Assembly: GCA_913061145.1 (NCBI GenBank) | Contig: CAJXUQ010000012.1 | Coordinates: forward strand, 1 to 64,000 | DNA: 64,000 nucleotides | Source of the DNA: an uncultured Haliea sp. | Lineage (GTDB): Bacteria > Pseudomonadota > Gammaproteobacteria > Pseudomonadales > Halieaceae | Direction of reading: 5' to 3' | Part shown: positions 26,812-36,144 of the stretch, piece by piece | How positions within the stretch are numbered: the first letter of the stretch is position 1 | How the letters are laid out: each line of letters opens with the position of its first letter | The notes under the pieces: model-generated | Database searches by the model: none | What the model was told of the DNA's origin: nothing | What the model saw: only the letters and a program-made list of their open reading frames with translations | Made by a program: the position numbers and the translations under genes

Positions 26812-28070
26812 GGCGTGTGCCCCATGCTGTGCCCGCTGTGGTCGTGCATGCCATGACTGTCATCCGGCGCAGCTTGCATGCGCCGGAAATCCGACGTCTT
26901 GCTGGATTCGGAATCGATCAGGAACTGCGCCGACGTGACAATGCGGTCCCCCGCCTGCACACCGTCAAGAATTTCCGCCTGCTCCGCACCCACGCGCCCG
27001 GGGGTCACGGCGACCGATTTGAAGCGCCCGTCCCCGAGCGCTAGCACGACGCGGGACTGGGCGCCCGTACGAATCAGCGCCTCCCGGGGGACCAGCAGCG
27101 CCTGCTCTCCGGGATCACTGGCAATCTGCAGGCGCGCGAACATTCCGGGACGCAGTGCGCCATGCGGATTGGCGACGCGCACTCGCACCTGCAGGGTCCG
27201 TGTGCGCGGGTTCAGGGTGGGGTATACGTAATCGATCTCGCCCTGCCAATCACGGCCTGGCAGGTGGTCAAACTGCATGCGCACCGTGTCACCCGGTCGC
27301 ACCTGCGAGGCCTGCCGCTCAAACACCTCACCAATCACCCACAGCTGCTCCAGCGATGCAATCGAGAGGGTCTCCATACCCGGTTTGACATACATACCCT
27401 GGCGCACCTGCAGCGTCTCGACGACACCGCTCATGGGTGCCTCTACCGTGATGGTACGGCTGACACGGCCACTTTCCCGCAGCGCACGGATGGCCGCAGC
27501 GGGCACCTGTAGCGCCTGCAACCGCTCCGTTGCGGCGGCAATCAAGGCGGGATTGTCGCGCCGCCAGGCCAGCAGCAACTCCTCCTGTGCATTGACCAGC
27601 GTGGGCGAATACAGAGTGTAAAGCGCCTCCCCCTGCGTCACGGGCTCACCGGACGCGTGCACGTACAGTGCCTCTACCCAGCCTTCCACACGGGGGTGCA
27701 CGTGCTGCAGGCGGTCTTCATCAAACTGCACAAAGCCCACGGTTTCGACCCCGGCGGGAAGTCGCCCCAGAACCACCTCCGCGGTACGAACGCCCAGGTT
27801 GTTGACCACCTCGGGAGAGATACGAACCGTGCCCGCCCTCCTGTCCTCGGCCGTATCGGCGTACACCGGAATCAGGTCCATGCCCATGGGTGACTTGCCC
27901 GGCGCATCGCGACGGTAATTGGGATCCATGGGCGCTACCCAGTACAGGGGCTCGGTTTCGCCAGTGGTTACCTGCAACGCACCAGATTCGCCGCCCCACC
28001 AGCGCATGCCCGCAATACCTGCCATCACACCGAGGGTCGCCGCGGCGATCAATTTCATCGTGATATTCAT
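26808..28070 (-). CDS. cusB: CusB-type periplasmic adaptor with metal-binding domains
   Basis: 420-residue membrane-fusion protein bridging CusA and the outer-membrane channel. One N-terminal membrane anchor (about 5-25) is followed by a heavy-metal-binding domain, YWVAPMDPNYRRDAPGKSPM (43-62), then the hairpin, lipoyl and beta-barrel domains (ISPEVVNNLGVRTAEV, VNAQEELLLAW, GMYVKPGMETLSI, PREALIRTG). The C-terminus DDSHGMHDHSGHSMGHTP is a His/Met cluster suited to Cu+/Ag+, perhaps replacing a separate CusF metallochaperone. It overlaps both neighbours by four bases. Confidence 0.9.
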   Translation of the reverse strand: MNITMKLIAAATLGVMAGIAGMRWWGGESGALQVTTGETEPLYWVAPMDPNYRRDAPGKSPMGMDLIPVYADTAEDRRAGTVRISPEVVNNLGVRTAEVVLGRLPAGVETVGFVQFDEDRLQHVHPRVEGWVEALYVHASGEPVTQGEALYTLYSPTLVNAQEELLLAWRRDNPALIAAATERLQALQVPAAAIRALRESGRVSRTITVEAPMSGVVETLQVRQGMYVKPGMETLSIASLEQLWVIGEVFERQASQVRPGDTVRMQFDHLPGRDWQGEIDYVYPTLNPRTRTLQVRVRVANPHGALRPGMFARLQIASDPGEQALLVPREALIRTGAQSRVVLALGDGRFKSVAVTPGRVGAEQAEILDGVQAGDRIVTSAQFLIDSESSKTSDFRRMQAAPDDSHGMHDHSGHSMGHTP

Positions 28071-29392
28071 TGTGCTGCTCCCGTCATCTGTGCAGGCGCT
28101 TCCCGAGTCTCGTGCTCGGCAGCGACCGTGAGGTACTCGATGTTTGCCATCAGCTGCTGTCGCTCCACGGCAATGGCCAGGGACGCCATACGGGCATCGA
28201 GCTGTGCGATGCGCCCGCGTACCGCCTCGGCAAAGTCACCGTCGTCGTTGTTGTAGGCGGCCAGCGCCGCCTCCGCCTGGTCCGCCATCTGCGGCAGCAG
28301 GCGTGTCGCGTACAGATCGGCTCTTTCGTCGAGCCGCTGCAGGCGTGCCAGCGCAGTCTCCAGTTCAGCCAGCAGCCGGCGCGCGAGCAATTGACGCTCG
28401 GTGCGCAGTGCCTCAACGCGCGCCAGAGCCGCGCTCACCTGTTTGTCCTGACGGTTATCGGTGAACAGCGGCAGGTCGAGAGTGACGCCGACACTGAACA
28501 GGTCGGCGCGGTCACGCCCCATCGGGTCATCGTCCCGGTAGCCATACTGTGCGCTGACACCCCAGGCGGGCCGGTAACCCTGGCGAGCCAGCTCAACCTC
28601 GGTCGTGACGGCGTCGATACGTCTGTCGACCGCCCGTACCGCGGGATGGCGGACAATCCACTCGCGGTGCTGCCGTGGAGTTGCGCGCAGCACTGTTTCA
28701 CTGACGGGAGAACTGTCGGGCGGCGGCGCAGCCAGAGGCAGTGCGGCATCCGCGCCAATCCATTCGGCAAGCTGCCGCTGGGCGGCGTCGCGTCGCTGCT
28801 GCAGGCCCGTCAGCCGGTCCTCAAGCGACGTCAACTCGAGCTGTGCCCGCACCAGATCCTGTTGCCGGGTACTGCCCAGTGCTGCTGAATAGCGCGTGCT
28901 GGCGGCCGCAAGCAGGTGATCAAACAGGCCTCGACTCTGCTCGACAAGCCCTATCGTCTCCTGGGCCAGATACGCCGTGAACCACAGCTGGGTCACCGTG
29001 CGCTGCACCTGGGCGCTGCGCTCCTCACGCAGCAGGGGCTCCTGCTCCGCCAGCTGCATTCTCTGCTGCCGGGACAGCGCCCGGCTGTCGCCGCGGGGGA
29101 AGGCCTGGCTCACCCCCACCGTAAATTGCGTCATCGCTTCCTGGTTGATATCGAAGGTATCCAGCGGCAGGTTGCCCGCGGCAATGTTCAGCGTCGGGTC
29201 TGGCAAACTGCCCGCGGCGGTGGCTTCACTGAGCAGGGCTTCCTCGCGGTACTGGCTGCCCACCAGCCAGGGGTCTGCCGTCACCGCAACCCGCAGTGCG
29301 TCCCCCAGCGTCAGTGCCGCTGGCGCCGACTCGCCAAACGCGGGCAAGCAGAGCCACAGGAGCAACCAGCAGGCCAGGTGCAATTTTCTCAT
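28067..29392 (-). CDS. CusC-like TolC-family outer-membrane channel
   Basis: 441 residues. Signal peptide MRKLHLACWLLLWLCLPAFGESA, then a TolC-type repeat of long helices and short strands (LTLGDALRVAVTADPWLVGSQ, TVTQLWFTAYLAQETI, RPAWGVSAQYGYRDDDPMGRDRADL, VGVTLDLPLFTDNRQ in separate segments). No lipobox is present, so unlike E. coli CusC it is probably not lipidated. Start ATG 29392 follows GAGGAT; 38 further upstream codons are open but lack signal-peptide character. First gene of the cusCBA set, 217 bases after the small metal-binding gene. Confidence 0.88.
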   Translation of the reverse strand: MRKLHLACWLLLWLCLPAFGESAPAALTLGDALRVAVTADPWLVGSQYREEALLSEATAAGSLPDPTLNIAAGNLPLDTFDINQEAMTQFTVGVSQAFPRGDSRALSRQQRMQLAEQEPLLREERSAQVQRTVTQLWFTAYLAQETIGLVEQSRGLFDHLLAAASTRYSAALGSTRQQDLVRAQLELTSLEDRLTGLQQRRDAAQRQLAEWIGADAALPLAAPPPDSSPVSETVLRATPRQHREWIVRHPAVRAVDRRIDAVTTEVELARQGYRPAWGVSAQYGYRDDDPMGRDRADLFSVGVTLDLPLFTDNRQDKQVSAALARVEALRTERQLLARRLLAELETALARLQRLDERADLYATRLLPQMADQAEAALAAYNNDDGDFAEAVRGRIAQLDARMASLAIAVERQQLMANIEYLTVAAEHETREAPAQMTGAAQ

Positions 29393-29609
29393 GGTGTATC
29401 CTCGATGTTCTCGCATGTCTCCACGCCGCCACCGGTTCATGCTGCTCATCCGGCAGGCTATGGGCGGCAATGCACTCGCCGTCTGCAGCGGCATGTCACT
29501 GGGCACTCGGACCAGGGGCAGCAGCAGAGCGGCAAATTGCAGGTCTGGGAGTCGGAGGCTCCCGCGTTAACCCGGTGTGGGCCCGAATTTCGGGCGCACT
29601 AACCCCGTG

Positions 29610-29978
29610 TCAGCGGAAAATGGGTGGGCGAAACAACGAGGCACCTTCGGCGACAACACTGGACAGTGCGTCACCGGGGTTGAGAACGGGAGAAAACGCC
29701 AGCCGCGTCGAGAGCGGGGTGGCCAGCAGCGCGGCACCGGACGACAGGCAATGCAGCAGGGAACACTGCAGCGCGTCGCAGCAGGCTGGCTCGTCGGCAA
29801 TAACGCCAGCGGCCGCCATATGGCCCGCATGATCCATGCCCATTGCAAAATGGGCAGACTCGGGCACACTACCTGCGTCCATCATGGAGCAGGGTGCAGA
29901 CGCAGCCGAGACCATCTGACCGGTGAGAGCCACCAGGACCACGAGTACGATGACTATTCCGGCTTTGCGCTGCAACAT
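29610..29978 (-). CDS. Small secreted Cys/His/Met-rich protein (CopL/DUF2946-like)
   Basis: 122 residues. The signal peptide is IVIVLVVLVALTGQMVSAASA. The mature part has CSMM, HFAMGMDHAGHM and CCDALQCSLLHC, potential Cu/Ag ligands, and ends SLFRPPIFR. Small proteins of this look precede copper-resistance operons (CopL/DUF2946 types) in many proteobacteria; the assignment is by resemblance only. It is followed by cusC after a 217-base gap with no recognised terminator, and preceded by a plausible promoter overlapping a palindrome. Confidence 0.6.
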   Translation of the reverse strand: MLQRKAGIVIVLVVLVALTGQMVSAASAPCSMMDAGSVPESAHFAMGMDHAGHMAAAGVIADEPACCDALQCSLLHCLSSGAALLATPLSTRLAFSPVLNPGDALSSVVAEGASLFRPPIFR

Positions 29979-30007
29979 GTGCTACACGACACGACAAACA
30001 CCCCTAC

Positions 30008-30040
30008 AGGATAGCTGTTCCTGAAGATTGTTCCAACAAT
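30008..30040 (-). promoter_or_regulatory. Predicted promoter and operator of the Cus locus
   Basis: On the minus strand, TTGGAA (30036-30031) and TATCCT (30013-30008) are spaced by 17 bases. The -35 lies inside the inverted repeat ATTGTT-2-AACAAT (30040-30027), so a bound regulator would cover the -35. It does not match the CueR/MerR operator, which sits in a 19-base spacer. No regulator gene is adjacent. Confidence 0.45.
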
Positions 30041-30072
30041 GACCCATCCTCTGCGCAGGAGATCCAGGAACG

Positions 30073-30942
30073 GTGGCAGCACGCATCTCGCAACTCTCCG
30101 GGCTACTGGAGCTTGACACACACATTCATATTGCCGACATCGGTGCCGCCCTGCTGGCTGAAACACCGGTGTACGCCCCGCTGGTTCAGGAGTACGCACA
30201 GGCGCAGCTATACAGTTTCGACGGTGACCCGCGACAGATTGCCGCTTTACAGGCGCACTATGGCGACAAGGCGACCGTGCTGGAGCACTACGTCGGTGAT
30301 GGCGAGCCTCACACCGCCTACGTGTGCGACGCGGCATCGGGCATGACATCGCTATTCAAACCCTCACCAGCAGCCCTGGACTTCTTCAACGGCTTTGATG
30401 ACTTCGGACGGGTGCTGAAAACCGAGACCGTACACACCACGCGGCTGGACGCCATCGATGCCATTGAACGGATCGACTTTCTGAAAATGGATATCCAGGG
30501 GTCCGAGCTGCGGGTTTTACAACATGGTCGCGAAAAACTGCGCGAGTGTGTGGCGATCCAGCTTGAGGTGTCTTTCATCGGCCTCTACGAGGGGCAACCC
30601 ACCTTTGGCGATATCGACCACTGGATGCGTGACAACGGCTACCTCCCTCACCGCTTTATGGATATCAAACGCTGGTCAATATCCCCCACAGTCCGCAACA
30701 ACAACTTCCGTATCCCGTTCAACCAGCTTCTGGAAGCCGACGCGGTCTACATCAAGAACCCTATTGCGCTGCAGCACTACAGCGACAACCAGCTCAAGCG
30801 ACAGGTGCTGTTTGCCGACCTGTTCTTCGACAGCCCGGACCTGGCGGTGTACTGCCTGCGCGAACTCTGCGCACGGCAGGTACTGGGTGAGCAGGCGCTG
30901 CGACAGTATTTCGCGCTGTTGAACGCCCCGGCTGAGCACTAG
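30073..30942 (+). CDS. FkbM-family SAM-dependent methyltransferase
   Basis: 289 residues with the FkbM pattern: glycine-poor motif I (IADIGAALL), an acidic loop (YSFDGDPRQI) and the typical IDFLKMDIQGSELRVLQHG (about 135-153), followed by LEVSFIGLYEGQP. FkbM enzymes O-methylate sugars or polyketides. It starts with GTG at 30073 after CAGGAA. The gene stands alone between the Cus locus and an RND pump, so the substrate is unknown; a surface glycan is one possibility. Confidence 0.75.
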   Translation: MAARISQLSGLLELDTHIHIADIGAALLAETPVYAPLVQEYAQAQLYSFDGDPRQIAALQAHYGDKATVLEHYVGDGEPHTAYVCDAASGMTSLFKPSPAALDFFNGFDDFGRVLKTETVHTTRLDAIDAIERIDFLKMDIQGSELRVLQHGREKLRECVAIQLEVSFIGLYEGQPTFGDIDHWMRDNGYLPHRFMDIKRWSISPTVRNNNFRIPFNQLLEADAVYIKNPIALQHYSDNQLKRQVLFADLFFDSPDLAVYCLRELCARQVLGEQALRQYFALLNAPAEH

Positions 30943-30970
30943 GCCGGCCAAAGCATGCTGGCGACGCCCA

Positions 30971-33900
30971 TCACCTTGCCGCCAGGTCGCGCCCCAGGTA
31001 CAGATAAACCGCAGGCAGCACATACAGGGTAAACAGCGTGCCGATCGTCATGCCGGACGCGATGACCAGACCCATGGAAAAGCGCGCAGAGGCACCCGGG
31101 CCGGATGCCAGCAACAGCGGCACCATGGCAATGACCAGTGCGGCGGTGGTCATCAACACGGGGCGCAGGCGCACTGACGCGGCCTCCTCGATCGCCTCGC
31201 GTTTCTGCATGCCCTCTTCCTGCAGTCGGTTGGCAAACTCCACTATCAGGATGCCGTGCTTGGAGATCACACCGATCAGGGTGACGATACCCACCTGGGT
31301 ATAGATGTTCAGCGTGGCACCGGTGACCTGAAACAGCGCGAGGACATTCAGGCACAGCAGGGCGCCGCACACCGACATGGGGACCGTCACCAGCATGATG
31401 ATCGGATCACGGAAAGACTCAAACTGCGCCGCCAGTACCAGGTAAATCAACAGCAGGGCAAAGAAGAAGGTCATGATCAGGGCGCTGCCTTCTGTCTTGA
31501 ACTGCCTGCTCTGGCCCCCGTAGTCCACGCTGTATTCCCGATTCAACTCTTCGCGACTGATCCGCTCCAAGGTGGCCAGCGCATCACCCAGCGCGATACC
31601 CGGGCGCGGAATCCCGTTCAGGGTGACCGCATTGAGCTGCTGGAAACCCTTCAGAGAGCGCGGCACCACTTCGCTCTCGAGCCGCACCAGCGTACTCATG
31701 GGGATCAGGTCGCCGCTGCGTGTACGGGTGTAGTAACCCTCGAGGTCCTGCGGTGTCATGCGCTGCGCGCGCCGCACCTGGGGGATCACCTTGTAGGACC
31801 GGTCATTCATGGTGAAGCGGTTCACATAGCCGCCGGACAACAGTGCCGAGAGGTCGGCGCTGAGCTGCTGCATTTCCACGCCCAGTAACGCGGCCTTGTC
31901 GCGGTCCACCGTCAGGCGCTGCTGCGGCTTATCGATCTGCAGATCCTGGTCAATGAAAATGAACTTGCCGCTCTCCCGCGCGCGCTGCAGCACGCGCTGC
32001 ACATCCTCGAACATGATGTTGAAATCGAGGGTGGACGTCAGCACGAATTCCACCGGCAGCACCCCGCTTGAGGGCAGCGGCGCCGGGTTAACCGCGTTCA
32101 CCTGCAAACCGGCTATACGCTGCGTACGTGGCAGGATGCTTTCCTGCAGAACCTGCTCCGAGCTGCGCTCGCGTTCACTCCAGGGTTTGAAGATGAACCC
32201 ACCGAAGGCGCCGTTGGTGGTGCCGCCACCGCCGGGACTCACGCCGTTAAAGAGGAAGTTGACATCGATTTCCGGTGTACTGCGGGTGATCTGGCCAATC
32301 TCCGCCGTGTACTGCTCGATATAGTCCAGCGTCACATACGGGTCGGACTCCGCAAGATAGAAGATCAGCCCGATATCCTCGGACGGCGCCAGCTCAGAGG
32401 GTGAACGCACAAACAGGAAATAACAGGAGACGATAATGATGGCGCCGAACAGCAGAACCCCCCCGCGGTCATCGAGCACACGATCCAGATCGCGCTGGTA
32501 GACCCGGCGCAGCGCCTCGAAACGCTGGTCCAGCCAGTGCTCCAGCCGATTGCTGTTGTCGCCTTCATCCTTGCTCAGGAGCCGCGCGCACATCATCGGC
32601 GACAGTGTCAGGGCTACAACCCCTGAGATCAGTACCGCGCCGGCCAGAGTAAAGGCAAACTCCGTGAACAGGGTGCCGGTCAGGCCGCCGACGAAGCCGA
32701 TGGGAATATAGACCGCGATCAGCGTGGTCGTCATCGCCACGATCGGCCAGGCCAGCTCACTGGCCCCCAGCAGCGCCGCTTCCTTGGGCGCCATACCCGC
32801 TTCAATGTGCCGGTGAATGTTTTCCAGCACGATGATGGCATCGTCAACCACGATACCAATCGCCAGTACGATGGCCAGTAGCGTCAGCAGGTTGATACTG
32901 AAGCCCATCAGCTGCATGAGGAAAAGTCCGCCGACCAGCGACAGCGGCACTGCCACCGCCGGGATCAGCACTGAGCGCAGGGAGCCCAGGAACAGGAAAA
33001 TCACCAGGATGACGATAATCATAGCCTCGATGATGGTGGCTTCCACATCGTCGATGGCGTTCTGGATATAGACGGTTGCGTCATAGTTGATATTGCCGAC
33101 AATGCCCTCCGGCAACCGTGGCGCGATATCCTCGGCGTAGACCTGCCGCACCCTGGCAATCACTTCCAGGGCATTGGCATCGGGCGCGACGTCGATCTGC
33201 ATGAATACCGCTTCCTGGTCGATGAACATGGATGAGGATCCGTATCCCTCATTACCGAGCTCGACTTCTGCGATGTCGCCCAGGCGCACAATGGCGCCGT
33301 CCCGCTCGCGCAGGACCATGTCTTCAAAACCCTGCACCGAGCGCAGATCGGTATCGGCCTTCAGGTTTATTTCAACCATGCTGCCCTTGCTGGCACCCAC
33401 CGCCGAAAGCACGTTGTTGGCCGCGAGGGCGGCGCGCACTCCACTGGCCGTCATCCCGAGTGCCGTCATGCGCTCCTGGTCCAGCCAGATGCGCATGGCA
33501 AACACGCTGGTGGAATTAGCGCTGGCGCGCAGCACGCCTGGCAGAGTCGACAGCTTGGGCTGCACCTCGCGGATCACGTAATCCGCTACACGATTCGTGG
33601 GCAACTGGTCGCTGATGAAAGAGATGTACATGCTGCCCACCTGCTCGCCGATCGCCAGGTCGAGCACCGGATCCTCGGCCTCTCGGGGCAACTCGTTGCG
33701 CAGCTTGTTGACCTTGGTGACCACCTGGGTCAGGACCTCGTCGGGGTCGGCCTCGGTGCTGACATAGGCGGAGATGGTGCTCAGCCCCCGCGTGCTGGAG
33801 GATGTCAGGTAATCAATACCCTCAGCTGTGGCAATCTCCTGTTCCAGCGGCGTGGTAATGAACCCCTTGATCAGCTCCGCGTCGGCACCGATGTACGGCG

Positions 33901-34045
33901 TACTCACTGTGATCACCGCCGTCTCGATCATGGGGTATTCCCGCACGTTGAGCTCGGTTGCCGCACGCAGGCCGAGGATCAGCAGGAACAGGCTGACAAC
34001 CGTTGCCAGCACCGGCTTGTGGATGAATATATCGGTGAATTTCAT
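30971..34045 (-). CDS. HAE1-type RND multidrug efflux pump (AcrB/MexB-like)
   Basis: 1024-residue inner-membrane proton antiporter for hydrophobic compounds. The start MKFTDIFIHKPVLATVVSLFLL and the TM4 motif GIVVDDAIIVLENIHRH with two adjacent aspartates are those of the hydrophobe/amphiphile branch, unlike the CusA pump nearby. Two periplasmic repeats and twelve TM segments are present; SGPGASARFSMGLVIASGM and VLPAVYLYLG close the protein. ATG 34045 is used, dropping 19 unconserved upstream residues. It follows the adaptor gene with one base between. No outer-membrane channel gene accompanies it. Confidence 0.92.
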   Translation of the reverse strand: MKFTDIFIHKPVLATVVSLFLLILGLRAATELNVREYPMIETAVITVSTPYIGADAELIKGFITTPLEQEIATAEGIDYLTSSSTRGLSTISAYVSTEADPDEVLTQVVTKVNKLRNELPREAEDPVLDLAIGEQVGSMYISFISDQLPTNRVADYVIREVQPKLSTLPGVLRASANSTSVFAMRIWLDQERMTALGMTASGVRAALAANNVLSAVGASKGSMVEINLKADTDLRSVQGFEDMVLRERDGAIVRLGDIAEVELGNEGYGSSSMFIDQEAVFMQIDVAPDANALEVIARVRQVYAEDIAPRLPEGIVGNINYDATVYIQNAIDDVEATIIEAMIIVILVIFLFLGSLRSVLIPAVAVPLSLVGGLFLMQLMGFSINLLTLLAIVLAIGIVVDDAIIVLENIHRHIEAGMAPKEAALLGASELAWPIVAMTTTLIAVYIPIGFVGGLTGTLFTEFAFTLAGAVLISGVVALTLSPMMCARLLSKDEGDNSNRLEHWLDQRFEALRRVYQRDLDRVLDDRGGVLLFGAIIIVSCYFLFVRSPSELAPSEDIGLIFYLAESDPYVTLDYIEQYTAEIGQITRSTPEIDVNFLFNGVSPGGGGTTNGAFGGFIFKPWSERERSSEQVLQESILPRTQRIAGLQVNAVNPAPLPSSGVLPVEFVLTSTLDFNIMFEDVQRVLQRARESGKFIFIDQDLQIDKPQQRLTVDRDKAALLGVEMQQLSADLSALLSGGYVNRFTMNDRSYKVIPQVRRAQRMTPQDLEGYYTRTRSGDLIPMSTLVRLESEVVPRSLKGFQQLNAVTLNGIPRPGIALGDALATLERISREELNREYSVDYGGQSRQFKTEGSALIMTFFFALLLIYLVLAAQFESFRDPIIMLVTVPMSVCGALLCLNVLALFQVTGATLNIYTQVGIVTLIGVISKHGILIVEFANRLQEEGMQKREAIEEAASVRLRPVLMTTAALVIAMVPLLLASGPGASARFSMGLVIASGMTIGTLFTLYVLPAVYLYLGRDLAAR

Positions 34046-34046
34046 G

Positions 34047-35180
34047 TCAGCCGTTGTCCGGTTGCGGCTCGAGTTCCGCCGCTGGCAGGGAGCTGTTGTC
34101 AACGTTCACCGGCATCCCGCCATCCAGCTTCAGCAGGCCGCTGGTCGCGACCCGCTCACCCGGATCCAGCCCCTCCTCGACCGCCACCAGATCGCCGCGC
34201 ACCGGACCCAGGGTGACGAACCGCTGCGATACCCTCAAGGCACCATCCTGCTCCGTGATGACGTACACCGAGTCTCCGTAGGGGCGGTAGGCAATCGCCG
34301 TCTGCGGCACCACGACCCTCTCCAGCTCTATGCCGATTGGCAGCACCAGGCGGGCAAACATACCCGGGCGGAGCAATTCTTCCGGGTTGGGCAGGGTCGC
34401 CTGCAGCGTAAAATTCCGGGTATTCGGGTCTACCACGGGCGAAATGGCGGTGAGGGTGCCCTCAAAGATGCGTCCGTCCAAAGCCTCCAGTCGCGCCTGC
34501 ACCGGCATCCCCGCCGCTACCTGCTGGCTATACTGTTCAGGGAGTGAGAAGTTCACATACAGGCTATCCAGTGCCTGCAGGGCAATCACCGTGTCTCCTG
34601 CCTGCACGTAGTCGCCCACATTGAACCGGCGGATGCCCAGCCGCCCCGCATAGGGCGCGCGCAGGGTTTTCTGCTCGATACGCGCCTGCTGAGCCGCTAC
34701 ACGGGCGCGGGCCTGCTCCAGCAGACTGCTGCGCTGGTCCAGTTCCGACTCGGAAATATTGCGCTGCGCCACCAGCCGCCTGGCACGCTCCAGTTCCAGC
34801 CGGGCCAGCTCCGCCGCGGCCTGCAGCTCCGCCAACTGCGCCCGATCCGGCGCCGAATTCAGCGTGATGATGGCGTCGCCGGCCTCCACCGCAGCGCCAT
34901 TTTCGAAGTGGATGGTCTCCACCGTGCCGGGCACTTCCGTTGCCAGTTCAGCGCCGCGGATCGCCACCAGCGTGCCAACGCTCTCCACGCTGTCACGCCA
35001 CAGGGCCGTGCCCGCCTCCATGGCAGTCACCGTGGCGGGCTGCACCGGCATGTTGTCCATGAACTCGTTCATCTTCTTGTTGCCGAACCACTGCATGCCG
35101 AACAGCCCGCCAAACACCAGCAGTGTGATCAGCAGCATCAGCCACATACGCAGACTGAAGAGCACCTTTTTTCCAGACAT
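34047..35180 (-). CDS. RND efflux periplasmic adaptor (membrane-fusion protein)
   Basis: 377 residues. One N-terminal transmembrane segment (about 9-30, MWLMLLITLLVFGGLFGM) anchors it to the inner membrane. The lipoyl half-motifs (VPGTVETIHFENGAAVEAGD and APYAGRLGIRRFNVGDYVQAGD), a coiled-coil hairpin between them (about 105-160, Ala/Arg/Glu-rich) and the beta-barrel domain are in the usual order. It pairs with the adjacent HAE1 pump. ATG 35180 (MSGKKVLFS) is chosen; a GTG nine bases upstream is in frame. Confidence 0.9.
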   Translation of the reverse strand: MSGKKVLFSLRMWLMLLITLLVFGGLFGMQWFGNKKMNEFMDNMPVQPATVTAMEAGTALWRDSVESVGTLVAIRGAELATEVPGTVETIHFENGAAVEAGDAIITLNSAPDRAQLAELQAAAELARLELERARRLVAQRNISESELDQRSSLLEQARARVAAQQARIEQKTLRAPYAGRLGIRRFNVGDYVQAGDTVIALQALDSLYVNFSLPEQYSQQVAAGMPVQARLEALDGRIFEGTLTAISPVVDPNTRNFTLQATLPNPEELLRPGMFARLVLPIGIELERVVVPQTAIAYRPYGDSVYVITEQDGALRVSQRFVTLGPVRGDLVAVEEGLDPGERVATSGLLKLDGGMPVNVDNSSLPAAELEPQPDNG

Positions 35181-35385
35181 GATAGTCACCGACTTCCGTG
35201 ATCAGGGGCGCAGGGGGTATCACGCAACCGCCACTGCGCCGAAACGCCAGGGCGCCAATGATACGCGGGGGATGCGGTCGATACCATGCACAGATCACCG
35301 GGGTTGAGCAGGACTGTGGCATTGCCGCCTCGCTATGAGTATGCTTGCCCGCTCAACACGGCCCCGGAGCGAAGACACTGCTGCC

Positions 35386-36141
35386 ATGACCTATTGCCTC
35401 GCCATCGCCGTCCAGGACGGCCTGATCTTCTGCTCGGACTCGCGCACCAATGCCGGGCCCGACCGGGTCAGCACCTACAGCAAAATGCATCGCTTTTCAG
35501 TGGCCTACGACCGTTCGCTGGTGCTGATGACGGCGGGCAACCTGGCAACCAGCCAGGCCGTGATCGCCCATATCCATCGAGATCTGGAGGAGGATGCCGA
35601 ATTCAACATTCTCAAGGCGCGCTATGTCGCCGACGTCGCGGACTATATCGGTGAGCTGAATGTCGCCGAACAGGCACGGCACAAGAAGCCGTCGGGGCCG
35701 GGCGCAGGCGCGAGCTTCGATGCCTCTGCCACCTTCATACTCGGCGGCCAGATCAAGGGCCACGCCCAGGCGCTTTACCTGATCTACCCCGAGGGCAACT
35801 ACATCACCGCTTCGGAGCTCTACCCCTACCTGCAGATTGGCGAAACCAAATACGGCAAGCCCATTCTCGACCGTATCGTGCGCCCGGACACACCCTATGA
35901 GACCGCCATGCGCTGTGCCCTGGTCTCAATGGACTCCACCATACGCTCCAATGCCACCGTGGGGCCGCCCCTGGAGTGCCTGTTCTACCGCAACGACAGC
36001 CTCAAACCGCATGCGCGCTACTTTGCGCTGGAGGAGCATCATCCCTATCTGGCCAAGCTGCGCCAGAGCTGGGACGACAATATTCGCGAGGCCTTCGCCA
36101 AACTGCCCTCGTTGGGCGAGGTCATCGGTGAGGACGACTGA
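35386..36141 (+). CDS. Anbu peptidase (ancestral proteasome/HslV-type beta subunit)
   Basis: 251-residue Ntn-hydrolase-fold protein of the Anbu (bacterial proteasome homologue) family. After Met removal the N-terminus is TYCLAIAVQDGLIFCSDSR, with T2 as the expected nucleophile, D18 in CSDSRTNAG and K33 in STYSKMHRF matching the catalytic set. Anbu forms open helical rings and its physiological substrate is not settled. ATG 35386 is required to expose T2; 17 more upstream codons are open but would bury it. The gene is first of an operon with an AMP-phosphorylase-type gene (3-base gap). The alpha-E/ATP-grasp partners usual for Anbu are encoded on the opposite strand 2.5 kb away. Confidence 0.9.
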   Translation: MTYCLAIAVQDGLIFCSDSRTNAGPDRVSTYSKMHRFSVAYDRSLVLMTAGNLATSQAVIAHIHRDLEEDAEFNILKARYVADVADYIGELNVAEQARHKKPSGPGAGASFDASATFILGGQIKGHAQALYLIYPEGNYITASELYPYLQIGETKYGKPILDRIVRPDTPYETAMRCALVSMDSTIRSNATVGPPLECLFYRNDSLKPHARYFALEEHHPYLAKLRQSWDDNIREAFAKLPSLGEVIGEDD

Positions 36142-36144
36142 GGT

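Noticed and set aside
30971..35180. Second heavy-metal pump
   Set aside because: The TM4 motif has adjacent aspartates (VVDDAIIVLEN) of the drug-efflux branch and there is no metal-binding domain in its adaptor.
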